Assembly (NCBI GenBank): GCA_002099365.1
Contig: MSED01000014.1
Location: 372,001 to 436,000 of the forward strand
DNA: 64,000 nt
Direction: 5' to 3'
Source of the DNA: Phialophora verrucosa
Taxonomy: Eukaryota; Ascomycota; Eurotiomycetes; Chaetothyriales; Herpotrichiellaceae
The notes under the pieces: model-generated
Told to the model about the DNA's origin: nothing
The model's input: only the letters and a program-made list of their open reading frames with translations
Database searches by the model: none
In this document: piece by piece, positions 1-12,807 of the stretch
Position numbering within the stretch: the stretch's first letter is position 1
How the letters are laid out: each line of letters begins with the position of its first letter
Translations under genes and position numbers: made by a program

Positions 1-2145
1 AGACCATGAACAGGTGGTGCCTGCTCAGCCCATAGAAAAGCCAACAGGTGAGCATCATGAAACAACAATCGAGCACGTCAAAGAAGTCAACGCTGCCATT
101 GCTCGGACGGATTCTCACCTCGACAACGCCCACGTGCCACTCGGGTGGCGATCATGGCTCGTTGTCCTGGTCACCATGTTTGGGTAAGGATCAACGTCCA
201 TTGTTGTCTCACAATGTTTTTTGATAACGGCGGCCAGGAACCTGACCCTGGTTTTTGTGGTCGTGGCTGCGGGCTCGGTCATTGCGTTCATCATCCGTGA
301 TATAGGGCACCCGGGACTTGCGGGATGGATCATCCAGGTACGTCCCCATGGTTCCCATTATCGCCGTCCCCTTGAGTTCCCGTTAATTCAGATCCAGGGG
401 CCGCTCCTCGTCCAAAGCGTGCTGTGTCCTATCGTAGGGCGTATGTCGGACGTCATCGATCGGAAATACATCGCGTCCTTCCAGCTCACCGTTGCCTTTG
501 TTGGGTCCGTTGTATCTGCCAGGGCCGAGACCATGAACACGCTGATCGGCGGAGGGATTCTGATCGGAGTTGGGCTTTCATCCCTGGGGATTATTGTGGC
601 GATCCCCGCAGAAGTCCTGCCGTTGAAATACCGCGCGATCGCAAACGGTGCCAATTTCTTGGGCGGTGCATTCGGAGGCCTGTGAGTAACTCTACCTCTG
701 GCTGCCTGACTCTCTGCTTAGACGACTCCACAGCATCGGACAACTCGGTGCTGGGGCAGTGACGAACGCGGACAAGGGCGGATGGCGGAACATCTTCTGG
801 ATGCAGGCTGCTTTCCACGGTGCCACTGTCCTCATGCTCCTGGCATTCTATTTCCCACCGAGACGCTCGGATTACCCAAAGATGAATCTGGCGGAGTTAC
901 TCTGGTCCCTAGATCCCATCGGGGCCATCCTCTTCATTGGCGGTGCGACTCTTATCATCCTGGCACTCGACTGGACTGGTGGGACCTATCCGTGGAGCGA
1001 TGCCCATATCATCGCGCCGCTCGTTATTGGCATAGTTCTCTTGATAGTATTTGGCTTCTATGGTAAGCAATCGTGCCGGCGGGTGGACTCCGACCAGCTA
1101 ACTTGAGTACAGAGTGGAAGGGACGATCTGACGGCATTGTCGCTCATGTCAGGATACTCACCAACCGACTGCCATCGCAATGCTGATTCTGGTATAGGTC
1201 ATGTTCAAGAAAGGGTACAATTTCCCGCTCGCGGTCTTCGCATTTGCGGTAGAAGGGTTCGTCCTCGTCCACATACTTGGGAATGTCAGCTGACATCGAC
1301 CAGTTGGATTTTCTACAGCGCCGTCAATTCTGTGACTCCACAAGTCATACTCAACCTCGGGTGGGAGTCGACGTCGTGGGAAATTGCCATTCGTCAATTG
1401 GCCTACCAGCTTCCGGCCATTTGCTTCTCAATCCCCATGGTGTAGGCAGACCCCGTGATTGATGGCAATGAGAACCCTCTCCTGGCTGACCACTTGCGAT
1501 GGCAGACTGTATTCGACAAAGTTCAAAGACCTCAAGAACCCCCTACTACTCACGTACGGTATCTTCCTCATCGTCTGCATCTGCTACGCGACCATCAAAC
1601 CTTCGGAGAACGGGCCCCAGTACGCCTTTTCCGTGCTCGCAGGCATAGGACAGTCCGGGCCGCTCACTCTAATCCTTGCTCTGGTCCAGTTCGCCGCACC
1701 ACATGCCTTCATCGCAACTGCTTCTGGCTTCGCCTTGTCTGCCCGCGCCATTGGCGGTGCTTTCGGCTCGGCAGTTCTTGATGCCATCATCAACGGTAAG
1801 ATCGACGCCACACTTGCGCGTGATGTCGGAGAGGCGGCGACAAAGGCAGGCCTGCCCGCAAGCTCGGTACCGGATCTCCTGCAGGCAATTGGCGCAGGGG
1901 AAGGTCTCGACACGGTGGCGGGCATCAACAGCACGATTCTGAAGCAGGCACTGCATGCGAGCCATTCGGCTTACGCGAAGGCTTACCGGTTGGCGTGGGC
2001 GAGCGTCATTCCATTCGTCGCTCTGGCTCTTATTGCTGTGTGGTTCATCAAGCAGGTCAAGGAGTTAATGACGGATCATGTCGAGGCGAGTGTGGAATCG
2101 AAGAAGGCAGTAGCAGGGACGGATCTGGAGGCCAATGAGAAGTGA
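1..2145 (+). CDS. MFS efflux transporter, TRI12/siderophore-pump type, 5' partial
   Basis: A major facilitator membrane transporter whose first codons lie before the window; the frame is open to base 1. Family members export toxins, drugs or siderophores by proton antiport at the plasma membrane. Conserved blocks in order are the first helix (VTMFGNLTLVFVVVAAG), the loop with GPLLVQSVLCPIVGRMSDVIDRKY, GGWRNIFWMQAAF, and the C-terminal ARAIGGAFGSAVLDAI. Hand-read introns are 184-237, 338-391, 682-733, 1063-1112, 1148-1197 and 1442-1505, each restoring frame. One more lies near 1257-1318, where the only frame-compatible donor I found is the unusual GTTCGT; that junction is unresolved and could hide a frameshift. 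The stop is TGA at 2143. Substrate cannot be inferred. It is 40 kb from the peptide locus at 42-48 kb, so I do not link them. Confidence 0.85.
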
Positions 2146-2271
2146 TGCACAGGAAGTAGCAGCACCAACATGCATGAAGATGTGGACAGAAGAGAACCGC
2201 AAAGAACTGCTTCTGTCACAAAGTCCTATATCGATCGGAACAAGGTTTATCCGGAAGGATAGCAAGTCAGT

Positions 2272-2348
2272 CACGTGCACAGCCTAATCATCTGCCCCCA
2301 CGCCGTCTAGTTATATTCTCCAGTCAGTCACGTGTTATGTGTCACGTG
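2272..2348. promoter_or_regulatory. Three CACGTG boxes upstream of bL21m
   Basis: Perfect CACGTG palindromes sit at 2272-2277, 2329-2334 and 2343-2348, each preceded by GT, within the 426-nt gap 2146-2571 between the transporter and the bL21m start. CACGTG is bound by bHLH factors of the Cbf1 type, which in several fungi act at mitochondrial and ribosomal genes. Assignment to this promoter is inferred from position. Nothing else stands out in the gap. Confidence 0.5.
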
Positions 2349-2571
2349 CCTCACTTCTCCTCCGTCCTCGTTGCTCGGACTGGTAAAGCTCGAAATTCCA
2401 CGTCCTGCGTCACGACGACGAGAGAGCCTCTTCCGAGCGTTGATTGAGCACCCTACGCTCTTCTGTCTCTATGCTATTGTGCAGGGACGTCTGACCACCA
2501 TCCTCCGAGATTGTCCTGCGGACACGATGTGTCGCATCTGCGGGCGCGTGATAAAATGCATCTTTGATTCC

Positions 2572-3538
2572 ATGCCTTCGAAGGCACCTTCACGGCCGAA
2601 ACTGTGAGTAATATAAATCTCGCGCCATGAAACCCGTACAATGTACTGACTGCTATGGCAGATCTCTACAGCGGCCTCGGAAACTGGTATCTCACCATAT
2701 TTCGTCGCGCACACTTGTCCAAAGCGCATTGAACATATCTCACAAACACACCTCTCCTTCCCCGACACTGCCAACATTCCTCCTTCCCTTCCGTTACCGC
2801 GCGCAGCTCCACCAAGTAACGAGCCAACAATCCGCAACGACGCCGATCTCACAGTTCCAAAATACACAGCCCGAGATCCCGCCCACATATCTCTCCGACC
2901 CAATCGAGCAAACAGGCTCGTCACTCTCCACCGACTCGACGACGACCGTCCCCTCAAGCACCTCGCCCCTGTTATCCAGACCCCTCGTGCTCTCCCGCTC
3001 CGTCCAGTCCCTGCTTCCGAAACTCCATGCCCAAAAACCACACTACATCGTTGCGCACATCCACCGGTTCCCTTACCTGCTGACAGAGGGGGACACCCTG
3101 CGCTTGCCATTCCACATGAAAAACGTCTCCCCGGGAGATATCCTGCGGTTCAACCGCGCCAGCCTCCTGGGGAGTCGGGACTTCACTCTTAAAGCCGGGA
3201 CGTCGAGCACGGAGAGCTACGACACCAAGCACACGGGCGAGCCGAATTACCTGGACGAGAGACTCTTCGAATGCAGGGTCCGAGTCATGGGCATCGAGAC
3301 CCAGCCGATGGAGTTCAAGGAGAAGAAGAAGCGGCGCAATCGGCATCGGAAGATCGTCAAGAGCAAGCACAAGTATACACTGTGCCGAGTCATGGACGTC
3401 AAGACTAAGGGTCTGGACGAGTTGATATCGAGCGAGAAGGGGATGGTGTTGTTGGAGGGCGATGGCGGTGGTGAGGCACAACTGATTGAGGAGAAGGGCG
3501 AGAGCAAACCCCCTACGGGCAGTCAATCTGCTGCGTGA
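2572..3538 (+). CDS. MRPL49: Mitochondrial large-subunit ribosomal protein bL21m
   Basis: Protein of the mitochondrial 54S ribosomal subunit. Two exons: 2572-2603 and 2662-3538, with intron 2604-2661 (GTGAGT donor, CTGAC branch-like site), giving 302 aa. The first ~50 residues are Arg/Ser-rich without acidic residues, fitting a mitochondrial presequence. A low-complexity Ser/Thr/Pro stretch follows. The L21 core begins near AHIHRFPYLLTEGDTLRLP and runs through GDILRFNRASLLGSRDF to the basic KKKRRNRHRKIVKSKHKYT segment that contacts rRNA in the family. I chose ATG 2572 because it opens directly onto the splice; an upstream in-frame ATG at 2527 would add 15 residues. The C-terminal tail after VMDVKTKG is Glu/Gly-rich and poorly conserved. 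Confidence 0.85.
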
Positions 3539-4262
3539 AAGAAAGCTACACACATATTGAGCGAGACGGAACTGTAGAATAATGCACTGGTAAACGGAGA
3601 TCGAGCGGCGAGCGCAGATGGTTCGCCTCGGTTCCCAATGGCTCCCGGAAGTAGCATGTACAGCATACATATACCGTGTACATTGAGAGTGCAGCCTGTG
3701 GTCATCACAATGTACGAACAAATGCCTCACTTGGCCACCTCAATATGCACGCTCCCCAGACGCCGGAAGTTGACGATCCTCGCACTTTGCGAAACCAGGT
3801 GCAAACGGGAAATGGCATTTGCATAGCCAGAAGAATATGTAAAAAGAATTATGAATACAGGAAGACCCGTCCCCGCCGCCAATTGCCAATCGCCAGTTTC
3901 CAGTCCTCAGTTAATCGCAATCGCCAACCGCAAAGATCATGCGGCAAAACCAGCGCAGCTGCCATTTCTCCCATCACTCGTCCATCAGCTGTGTCATCAG
4001 TCATCACTCCTGGGTCACCAGGTATCGGCAGCACTCGAGTCGTCATTTCATTCTTTCGGGCAAGGGCCAGAAAAGCACAGGAACGCCAGTTAGAAGGGGT
4101 GTTCTGAGGACATAGGTCGTGACATCCGTTGAAAGTCACCACTGTGCGCCAGTAGCCAATAGATGAAATTGACATTCGGTCGGAGGTTAGGCGGTTCACC
4201 GGATCGTTTGTAGGAAATGGTGCTCTACGGTGAGTTCATCTCACTCTTGATATACTCTCGCC
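3539..4262. other. Convergent 3' intergenic region
   Basis: Lies between the convergent ends of the bL21m and WD40 genes. It should hold both 3' UTRs. Short open frames here show no recognisable protein, and no RNA gene or repeat was seen. Confidence 0.6.
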
Positions 4263-7220
4263 TCACCTCACCTCGAAGGCGGGGAAGACCATTCGGTCAC
4301 GCAGGTTGACCTTGATCTCGAAGATGCCCTCTTCAGTCCCGGCATACCTAAAGTGAATGCTGTTAGCATGGTCATTCGTATCCCTTGGGATTACAAGCAC
4401 TTACAAGAACTGCCCATCCGGGCTGAACCCAATCCCAGTGGTACCTACCTCGGGGCTGCCTCCATCCAAATCTACTCCACCTGCCACTCCCACTGCACCT
4501 CGACTCCCAGACGCTCCAGCGCCCAGAATCCGATGCAACGCCGCACCGGCACCGGGCGGCATCCAGTTGCCATTCGCATCGAGCGAGCGGTTCCCAGACA
4601 TGCCGCTTAGAAACATCATGCGCGCAAGGCGCATATCTGCATCGGGCACGCGGCCTGCGAGTCCAGAGACGCGGAGGATGTCGACCTGACGGGTACCAGC
4701 AGGGCCGCGGGTGGCAGAGTTGGGGTTTGGGGAATCTCGGGATTGGGGCGCACTCGGATTGCCAACTGAGGGACGGTTGATGAGTTCAGGTTCTCGTAAT
4801 GCTGCACGCGGAGATGCAGTGCTGGTTCTAGTGGAGTCGTTGGCAGCGGTGGCAATCTGTGTTGGGTGAGTTTCTGCGGCATCCTGAGTGCGTGAACGAG
4901 CGGTTTCTTCAGCACCCATTTCCCGTCGGATAGCGCTCTCGAGAGCTTGAATGTCAATGGCGGCCTGTGCGACCCGTGACTCTGCTCCACGAACCTGTCG
5001 TTGCAGGTTCTCGATATGTGCTATCCTGTCACGGCGGGATTCAGTATATTCTGTGAGGACGTTGTTGATGCCTGATGGGCGAACACTGCTGGTGGGCAGC
5101 GTTGTTGTCCAGGCTGAAGAGGGATTTGCAGTGCTACTAGCTGGATCACTGGTCAAGATCCTATCTCGCTCGGCCTCCAGTCTTCGCGAATAATTTGTGG
5201 CAGTTCTCAACTCGCTTCGCAACTCTTCGGCTCGCTGGTTCAAGTAGTGCTGCTCGTGTGCAAGTTGTCTTTGCAGAACCCGCTCGAGTGAGGCCTCAAA
5301 ACGGGCATTCGTCTCTCTTGCAGCTGCAGGGAGATGCTCCACCTGATTGGAGGAGTTTTCCACGAGTAAACGTTGTTGCGTCTCAAGCTGCCTTCTAAGC
5401 AGGAGTGACAGCTCTCTTTCGTCAGCAAGCTGCTGTTCAAGCCGATTACCCAGTTGTCGCTCAGCCCCCAAGGCCGCTTCGATCCTAGCAAGATTCACGC
5501 GAGGGCCGTTGTTTGTGTCTCTGGCAGATTCGAGTGCCGTTTGAATAAGACGTGAGGGATCATTTGGTGGAATATTGGAGGGCGTCGGTTGCGACGTCGC
5601 GCCCACCGCTGACTGAGTCAAGTCGTCTCTGGGCCATACCGGTGATTCATCGTCACTAATGCGCCCTGGAGAGGCGGATATTCTGGCTCTGCGACCGTCA
5701 CTTACATCAAGATATCGACCTGCATTTACAGTTGACTCTGAGAGGACTACCGAGGATCTTCTCCGCGGAAGGTGGGCTTGAGAACTGGTGGGCCGTCCTG
5801 TATTTGGTGACTGCGGAGAGGCATTGGAGGGTATTCGACTCGCAAACCAGCGTGGTGAGGAAGTGTAATTGATACTGTACGGGCGTGCTGGCGGTTGTTC
5901 GACGTCGTCCATTGTCGTCTCGAGGGCTTCGGTGACGGATCGTTCTCGGGCATCCAGATCCAAGCCTCGATAGCTGATCAAATCTTGTCGACTGTACCGT
6001 CTTGCAGGTTCAGTCGGAAAGTCATCGATACTGAGTTCTCCCTCTACGTCTCTTGTTGAAGACAAGCCGCGCATGGCCCTCAGCCGAGTGAGGTGCTGTT
6101 GCTTGATTTTCTCCTTGTGACTAATGTTGCGGTACGACATAGGTGTGCCATCCTCAAGGTTAACTTCTTCGGCTTTCCGAGGGTCAAGCTCCAGTATCTG
6201 CCGCCGCACACAGGCCCGTCTCACGTCGGCAACACCAATTCTTCCGTGATCTTCCGCCCAGACCAGGAGATCCCACGGCGCAGGAGAGAAGGCCATGGAT
6301 CTGACACATCCGAACAAAGCCGCTCGTGATGATCTGAAGCTACAGATAACGGAAGATTCTCCAGGGTCCTCATTCTTGCGCAAATGTTGCATGTCGAATA
6401 TGGAGATGGACCCGCCTTGCGATGAGGCTGCACACAGGTGTCCGGAGGGCGAGAATGTGACTGCAAAGCTGTAATCATCGTAGACCGGATCACCTGTCGG
6501 TACTTGGGGATCTGCAAGCATATCCCACTCGTATTTGGCATACCGTCCGCAAGACCCGTCAATGATATCAGGATCCTGGTACAACCGCCGTTCGTAGAAG
6601 TACACACGGTCTGAGTCGCCGACAGCAGCAATAATGCTGGAATCTGGTGACATTGCCGCAAAGTTCATAGGCACAGTGTGAGACAGGGTGGTCAGCACCT
6701 CCCTCTGCGCAAGGGAGTATATTTTGACTGTCTTGTCATTGTTGCTGATGAGGACAACGGGCTCGTCTGGTGTCCTGCCATTGTTCAAGATGGTATGGAT
6801 ACTCATGGAGTTCACTATTTCTCCTCCGAGCAGATCATGATTGAAGTCATGGCCAAAACATATCGGTCGATCATGCTCGTCCTTCTCGACCTTGATGAAA
6901 GCGCAGTCTCCATTTTGTTCTCCGCCCACACATACCCAGCCTAGGCCGGCAGCCAGACATCTCGTATCGAAAGGGACGGTCGCTACGAGCGAGTTTTGGC
7001 TGCTTGCAAGGTCGAGGACGTAGACATCCCTAAAGGATACGTAGTAGATCAGGTCTTTCTCTGCGGAGCTGATGAGATGACGCAACTGGTGATGGGCGAC
7101 CTGAATCTTCGTAGGATAGAATTTATGATGTGCAGCCAGTTTCTCCGTAGGAGTAAGCCATAATTCGCGATTAGCTTTGGTCATGGCGCGACGGAGGCTG
7201 AGCGGCCTAGGATTTGACAC
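4263..7220 (-). CDS. WD40-repeat protein with DUF2415-like domain and coiled coil
   Basis: Large fungal protein of about 966 aa. Exon 1 is 7220-4405 and exon 2 is 4347-4263; intron 4348-4404 joins FSPDGQFL to YAGTEEGIFEIKVNLRDRM, and the stop is TGA 4265-4263. Residues ~50-380 form WD40-type blades (DKTVKIYSLA, MNFAAMSPDSSIIAAVGDSDRVYFYER, FAVTFSPSGHLCAASSQGGSISIFD, VRSMAFSPAPWDLLVWAEDHGRIGVADVRRA). The VRSMAFSPAPWDLLVWAEDHG block is what I associate with DUF2415. A Ser/Pro/Arg-rich middle follows, then a Gln/Glu/Arg coiled coil (~residues 590-720). The very C-terminal exon returns to a WD-like blade, which may close the propeller. Role unknown; likely a scaffold. A second in-frame Met at residue 13 is an alternative start. 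Confidence 0.8.
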
Positions 7221-7698
7221 TCATCTCCCGGCAAGAGAGGGAGATGAGGACGATCAGAAGCGGAGAAGGTAGGATGGCTGCGAGCCTACACAGGAGGAAG
7301 GCGTCCTTGCCACGGCTGGGATTGTAAATGCCGGCGGTAACGGAAGCTGATTCTTTTCTTTGTGTCAATGAGACCGGTGTCTGGTTGCTATTCTCTCATT
7401 TCACAATCTATGTCATGGAACTCCAAGCACTCAATGCGGCCCGTGGACAAGGCTGAGAGCTGCTCCCGACGAGGCTGTGACTCCCAAAACAGCAGGTCGA
7501 CCGGGGCGCGAATTGTTCCTCGAGATTCTGCGAGAAAATCTTCCATTGCGTCCTTCATTGCGTCCTGAGCTCATCTACTCTTCATCCTATTTTCGATTCC
7601 TTCATCCTCAATCCTACCTTCGCGTCTGTACTCCAGAGCTTGTGCACTGTTTTACATCTCTCCCTTCTTCGCTGTGTACTTTATTCAATTGAGCAATC
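7221..7698. promoter_or_regulatory. Divergent promoter, WD40 gene / mtHSP70
   Basis: 478-nt gap between two divergently transcribed genes, so it must carry both promoters. The HSP70-proximal 130 nt are CT-rich, as is common for strong fungal promoters. TTC and GAA triplets occur (for example around 7530-7550), but their spacing does not form a canonical heat-shock element. Confidence 0.5.
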
Positions 7699-9776
7699 AT
7701 GATTGCCTCAAAATTCTCAAGAGCTGTAGGTCCTCTTTCCGCCTCGCTTCCTTCCTTTCCTAACCAATGCACTAGCTTCCTCGAGCCACTCCCCTTTCTC
7801 GCCTCTCACAAATTCGAGCACCTCGCTCGTCTATAATCTCTCGATATGCCTCCACCGAAGCACCCGAGTCGACCGAGAAGGTCAAAGGTCAAGTGATTGG
7901 TATTGACTTGGGCACAACGAATTCAGCCGTTGCCATCATGGAAGGCAAGACCCCGAAGATAATAGAGAACGCTGAGGGCACGCGAACAACGCCCTCAGTT
8001 GTTGCCTTCACCGAAGGTGGCGAGCGTCTAGTCGGAGTTGCCGCCAAGCGACAAGCCGTTGTCAATCCTGAAAACACGCTCTTCGCAACCAAGCGTCTTA
8101 TCGGACGCAAATTCTCAGACCCTGAAGTCCAGCGCGACATCAAAGAAGTCCCTTACAAGATCGTCCAACACACAAATGGAGACGCGTGGCTGCAAGCACG
8201 TGGCGAGAAATATTCGCCTTCTCAAATCGGTGGCATGGTCCTGTCCAAGATGAAGGAGACTGCTGAAGCATATCTCGGCAAGCCCGTTAAGAACGCCGTC
8301 GTCACAGTTCCCGCCTACTTCAACGATATGCAGCGACAAGCCACGAAAGACGCCGGTCAAATTGCTGGCCTGAATGTTCTACGTGTCGTCAACGAACCTA
8401 CCGCAGCTGCGCTTGCCTACGGTCTCGAAAAGGAAGATGATCGCGTGATCGCAGTCTACGATCTTGGTGGTGGTACCTTCGATATCTCAGTGCTTGAGAT
8501 CCAGAAGGGTGTTTTCGAAGTCAAGTCTACCAACGGTGATACTCACTTGGGTGGCGAGGACTTCGACATCACTCTTGTCCGCCACATCGTTCAGCAGTTC
8601 AAGAAGGAATCCGGCCTCGACCTATCAAACGACCGAATGGCTATCCAGCGTATTCGTGAAGCTGCTGAGAAAGCCAAGATTGAGCTGTCCTCGTCTATCC
8701 AGACTGACATCAATCTTCCCTTTATCACCGCCGATGCCTCCGGCCCCAAGCACATCAATATCAAGATGACCCGCGCGCAACTCGAGCAAATGGTTGACCC
8801 TCTCATCTCCCGGACCATCGAGCCCGTCCGCAAGGCCTTGAAGGATGCCAACCTACAAGCCAAGGACATTCAGGAGATCATCCTCGTCGGAGGTATGACT
8901 CGTATGCCCAAGGTCACGGAGTCAGTCAAGAGTATTTTCAACCGCGACCCTGCGAAGTCTGTCAACCCCGATGAAGCTGTTGCCATTGGTGCCGCCATTC
9001 AAGGTGCCGTGCTGGCTGGAGAGGTTATGGACGTACTGCTGCTCGATGTCACCCCACTGTCGCTCGGCATTGAGACCCTTGGCGGTGTCTTCACTCGTTT
9101 AATCAACCGCAACACCACTATTCCCACCAAGAAGTCGCAAATCTTCTCTACCGCCGCCGATTTCCAGACTGCTGTCGAGATCAAGGTCTACCAGGGTGAG
9201 CGTGAGCTTGTGCGTGACAACAAGTTGCTCGGTAACTTCCAGCTTGTTGGTATCCCACCTGCACACCGCGGCGTTCCTCAGATCGAGGTCACCTTCGACA
9301 TCGATGCCGATTCTATCGTTCACGTCCACGCCAAGGACAAGTCCACCAACAAGGATCAGTCCATCACCATCGCCTCTGGTTCAGGTCTCTCAGATTCCGA
9401 AATTGAGAACATGGTGAACGACGCGGAGAAGTATGGTGCTCAAGACAAGGAGCGCAAGGCTGCTATTGAAGCTGCCAACCGTGCCGATAGTGTCCTCAAC
9501 GATACTGAGAAGGCACTGAAGGAGTTTGAAGATAAGCTCGACAAGGCCGAGGCAGATAACATCAAGGAAAAGATCGCCTCGCTTCGTGAGTACGTCGCGA
9601 AGAACCAAGCTGGCGAGGGAACTGCCACCGCCGAGGAGATGAAGGCCAAGATCGATGAGCTCCAAACATCAGCCCTCACTCTCTTCGACAAGATGCACAA
9701 GGCTCGCGAAGAGTCATCACAGACTCCTCCCCCCGGCGGCGAGGCTGGCGCACAAGGTGGCGAGCAGAAGCCTTGA
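7699..9776 (+). CDS. SSC1: Mitochondrial Hsp70 chaperone (Ssc1 type)
   Basis: Matrix Hsp70 that drives protein import and folding with Tim44, Mge1 and DnaJ partners. Exon 1 (7699-7725) encodes MIASKFSRA; intron 7726-7775 (CTAAC branch) leads into LPRATPLSRL, giving an Arg/Ser-rich presequence and a protein of 675 aa, the usual size. Hsp70 signatures are all present: IGIDLGTTNS, VYDLGGGTFDIS, ILVGGMTRMPKV, and the DnaK-type substrate domain (VTPLSLGIETLGGVFTRLI, with NTTIPTKKSQ). DnaK/mitochondrial rather than cytosolic identity is shown by VKNAVVTVPAYFNDMQRQATKDAG and by a Gly/Gln-rich C-terminus without EEVD. It shares a promoter region with the divergent WD40 gene. Confidence 0.97.
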
Positions 9777-12700
9777 GGTTGAAAAGCGTATTGTGCGACT
9801 TGTATTTTAATGATATCCCTGTACTCGACTTCTTATTGCCCGATGGAAGGATGGCCATCACTCGGGGAATCTGCGGACCATGGCCGGTAGGCTTCTCTCA
9901 CTGTGTTTTACATTGTCTATTTTGGGTGAGGACAAATGCAGACTTGCCACGATGAAGAAAAGCATTGCTGGATCATGATTAGACATGGGCTAGTGGCAGG
10001 AGTCGTGGGAGTGGAGGATTTACCATGACCATGACACACCATCTCGGGAAACTTTGTGCAGGATCGAAGGACTGCAACAACGTTTGATCGACCAAAGGTG
10101 TCTCGACAAGGACGAAAGATCCAGGGTTGTAATATGTAGATGGATACTAGGCACACTCGACCTGCTCGCTAATATGGGGCGAGCGTGCCTCGTGTGTGAA
10201 AATAGAAAAGCGAATCTCTCCTCATGTTCTGCTTTCGCACCCATCATCCCGCCGCTTGGGTACAATCAGGGATATCACTGCGGCCGCCCGACCGGCGCCC
10301 CAAGCATAGAAGGATGCTCGGAAGGGAATGGGTTTCATTGGTGCAGTGGGGAGTATAGCATAAGCAACGATGCCAATCACCGAGGAATGGGCCCGCTGGT
10401 TGCTACATATACCGGATGCTGCATGTATGACTAGGTAGCCTCGTATGGCTATTCCCGACGTCGGCCGTTAGTGGGAGGCTGACTCGAGGATGAAATAGTG
10501 GAGACGGTGCTGACGACAAAGGGGAGGTGTTAAAAAGGGGAGCATGCACGCACGCACGCACTTCCCGTCCCACGGACTAGCCGCTCGGAATTCACATGGA
10601 TCTATGTTGGCCGCATGAGCTGCTTCTGTACTGGTCGGCGGGTTATCAAGATGGCGGGGTCAGTGTCGCACAGAGGCGCTTGCTCACAAGATGGTATGAA
10701 GGCGGCACACAGGAGGCCATATCGACTCACGACCAATCAGGGGTGGAGTGAGATGCTACTCGGTACATTCTTGTCGAAACCATGGACGCCGCATTCGTTG
10801 CCATATTTGGTGCGTTTAGAATGGCAAAAGATTAAGTCAACACTCCCTGAAACGGCATTAGGGGTGACGGGAGCGCACGCAGCGGACATGATACAGTAAT
10901 TGACCGCCCGCCTGACAGCGAAAGCAGTTCCAACTCGGGACAGTGGAGACGCGTGGCATAATACTCTGGCGCCCGAAACAGGCAACGATAAATATTACTG
11001 TACATCTCAGTAGTAGGGAGAATACGGAGTACGGGGGCGCTCTCCCTCGGTCCGTATGAATACAGTACCCGATATAAGATGGAATTTGAACATCTAGGGG
11101 CCATGTCCTGGTTGCAAGCGCACTCGCAGAAGAGACGAATTGCAATTCAAAGAAAGAATGAAAGAGAGTTTCCATTGCCCCAGTGTATGGAGGGCTGGCT
11201 GGCCATCGGGAGTGCGGTGCTTTGTTATCGGGGAAAAGAAAGCATATCAAACACAGAGAAATTAGTGGCTCGTATAAGGCCAGGTCTGAATCAAAAGATG
11301 CATACAGAAGCGATAAGGCAGTACCGCAAGGCGCCAAAGGGGCGGCTATACGAGGCTAGTTGGCGAGATGTGGTAGCCGGAAACTCTCATTCCAGAGGGT
11401 CCGATACGATTTATTGAGGTAATTGATTCCTTAAGCCCTTGCGCCCAGGCCAGCTCGACCACGCCAGGTCTATACTATGCGCCTATCAGGTGGACGGCCG
11501 AGTGGTTATGCACTCCGCAGCCCGCCCGGCCAGCCTGTGCATTACGAGTACTACAGTTACGCCTTTCTCGCTGGATGGCTATGATGGGGCACCCCCGAAG
11601 TGTCCAACACAGTCACACGGCCTTACCCAGAGGCTAGGCAATAAGGCCACAGCCAGGTAATCATGATCATAAATCCTCGGCGCCTCCAGGCTGCACCGGA
11701 AGCGTCCGAGCGTCTGTATACTGAAACAAGCAGGGAGCAAGTGGGCTGGAGGAGAACGCAAGCTCCTCCCCCTCTGCAACTTCCCGATCGAGGTATTCCT
11801 CCAGCGTCGAGTCCCCTTCTCGCCCTTCAGGAGGATGTGTCCAGGGCGGACATTCTCCGCCGCGACCTCAGACACAGAATATCCTCAAGCTGCCTCAACT
11901 TCACCGTGTGCAGTATCAAGCCCCCGTCAGGCTGTCAGTGCCGGCGCTGTGCGGCGAGCTATTTTCCCACCCCATCCACGGTACCCACTTGGCATGATCA
12001 AGATTACGGTGGGCGATCCAACTCAATCTCGTCAATCGCTGCCCTTTTCCAATTCACCCGGTTTGGGGAGGAGGGCATGCATGCCCCTGTACTGGGTCGT
12101 GTCTTGGTGCGTCGTATTCACGATTGGCCAATTCGTCAATTGGATGCACAAGCGGCACTGACCCTCTTGATAGTCAAGATGGTGCCACACCGTGTCAAGC
12201 GAGAAGCCGCGTCCTAAATTCACTCAACTGCAGCGTCGCAGGCGCTCTGGTCCACTCACTGCCGTTTGGGCTTGCCCTACCCTTACGCAAGTACGTATGT
12301 AGGGTGTACACGGCGAGCCCAGCGGTCTTCTTTACACTTTGCGCCTGGTTTGGTCCCCAAGTCACCAGTCCCGCGGGCGCCGCAGCTCCTCTAAAACGCC
12401 TCTTCGCTTGTTGTTAACCTTGGATCATAGCACCTTGCCCAATTAAAGCGTACTCATACGACTCTAGGCCACTTTTGCGCGTACCATTGCCTGTGCCTCG
12501 TGGCCTCCTACCCATCCACCGCCGTGCTATCTGGTCGTCTCTCTCCTTCCTTTCACTTCCCCCTCTTCCCTACAAGTTGTTCTTTCGGTTGCTTCACGCA
12601 CCCTGCCAGTTACCGCCGTCAGTCTTTTTAGAACCGTACACCACCAGATTTTGTCAACCTTGTCTCACCATCCACCGTCGACATTGATTATCATCCTCAT

Positions 12701-12807
12701 GTCACAGCGGCCGATTTGATTTCGCGGCTAGCCTCATTGGCGCTCTATTTCTCCTGCTTCGTGAGTTCGCTCGCAGAAGACACCTCGACATATTTTTTGG
12801 TCGCCCT
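9777..12807. other. 3-kb gene-poor region upstream of C2H2 gene
   Basis: No open frame here looks like a real protein: the longest (10858-11337 minus and 11663-12217 plus) lack domain features and consistent composition. A CACG microsatellite sits at about 10547-10560 and a TACGGAGTA motif at 11023-11031. The last ~400 nt are CT-rich and are probably the promoter and long 5' leader of the downstream zinc-finger gene. A noncoding transcript or decayed transposon cannot be excluded by eye. Confidence 0.5.

Noticed and set aside
1..2145. MFS pump as exporter of the peptide made at 42-48 kb
   Set aside because: It lies 40 kb away with many core genes in between; nothing links them.
7500..7620. 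Heat-shock elements upstream of the mitochondrial HSP70
   Set aside because: TTC and GAA triplets occur but not with the 2-nt spacing of a functional nTTCnnGAAn array.
10858..11337. 160-residue open frame on the minus strand
   Set aside because: Composition is not protein-like, no domain or splice support, and it lies in a region with overlapping frames on both strands.
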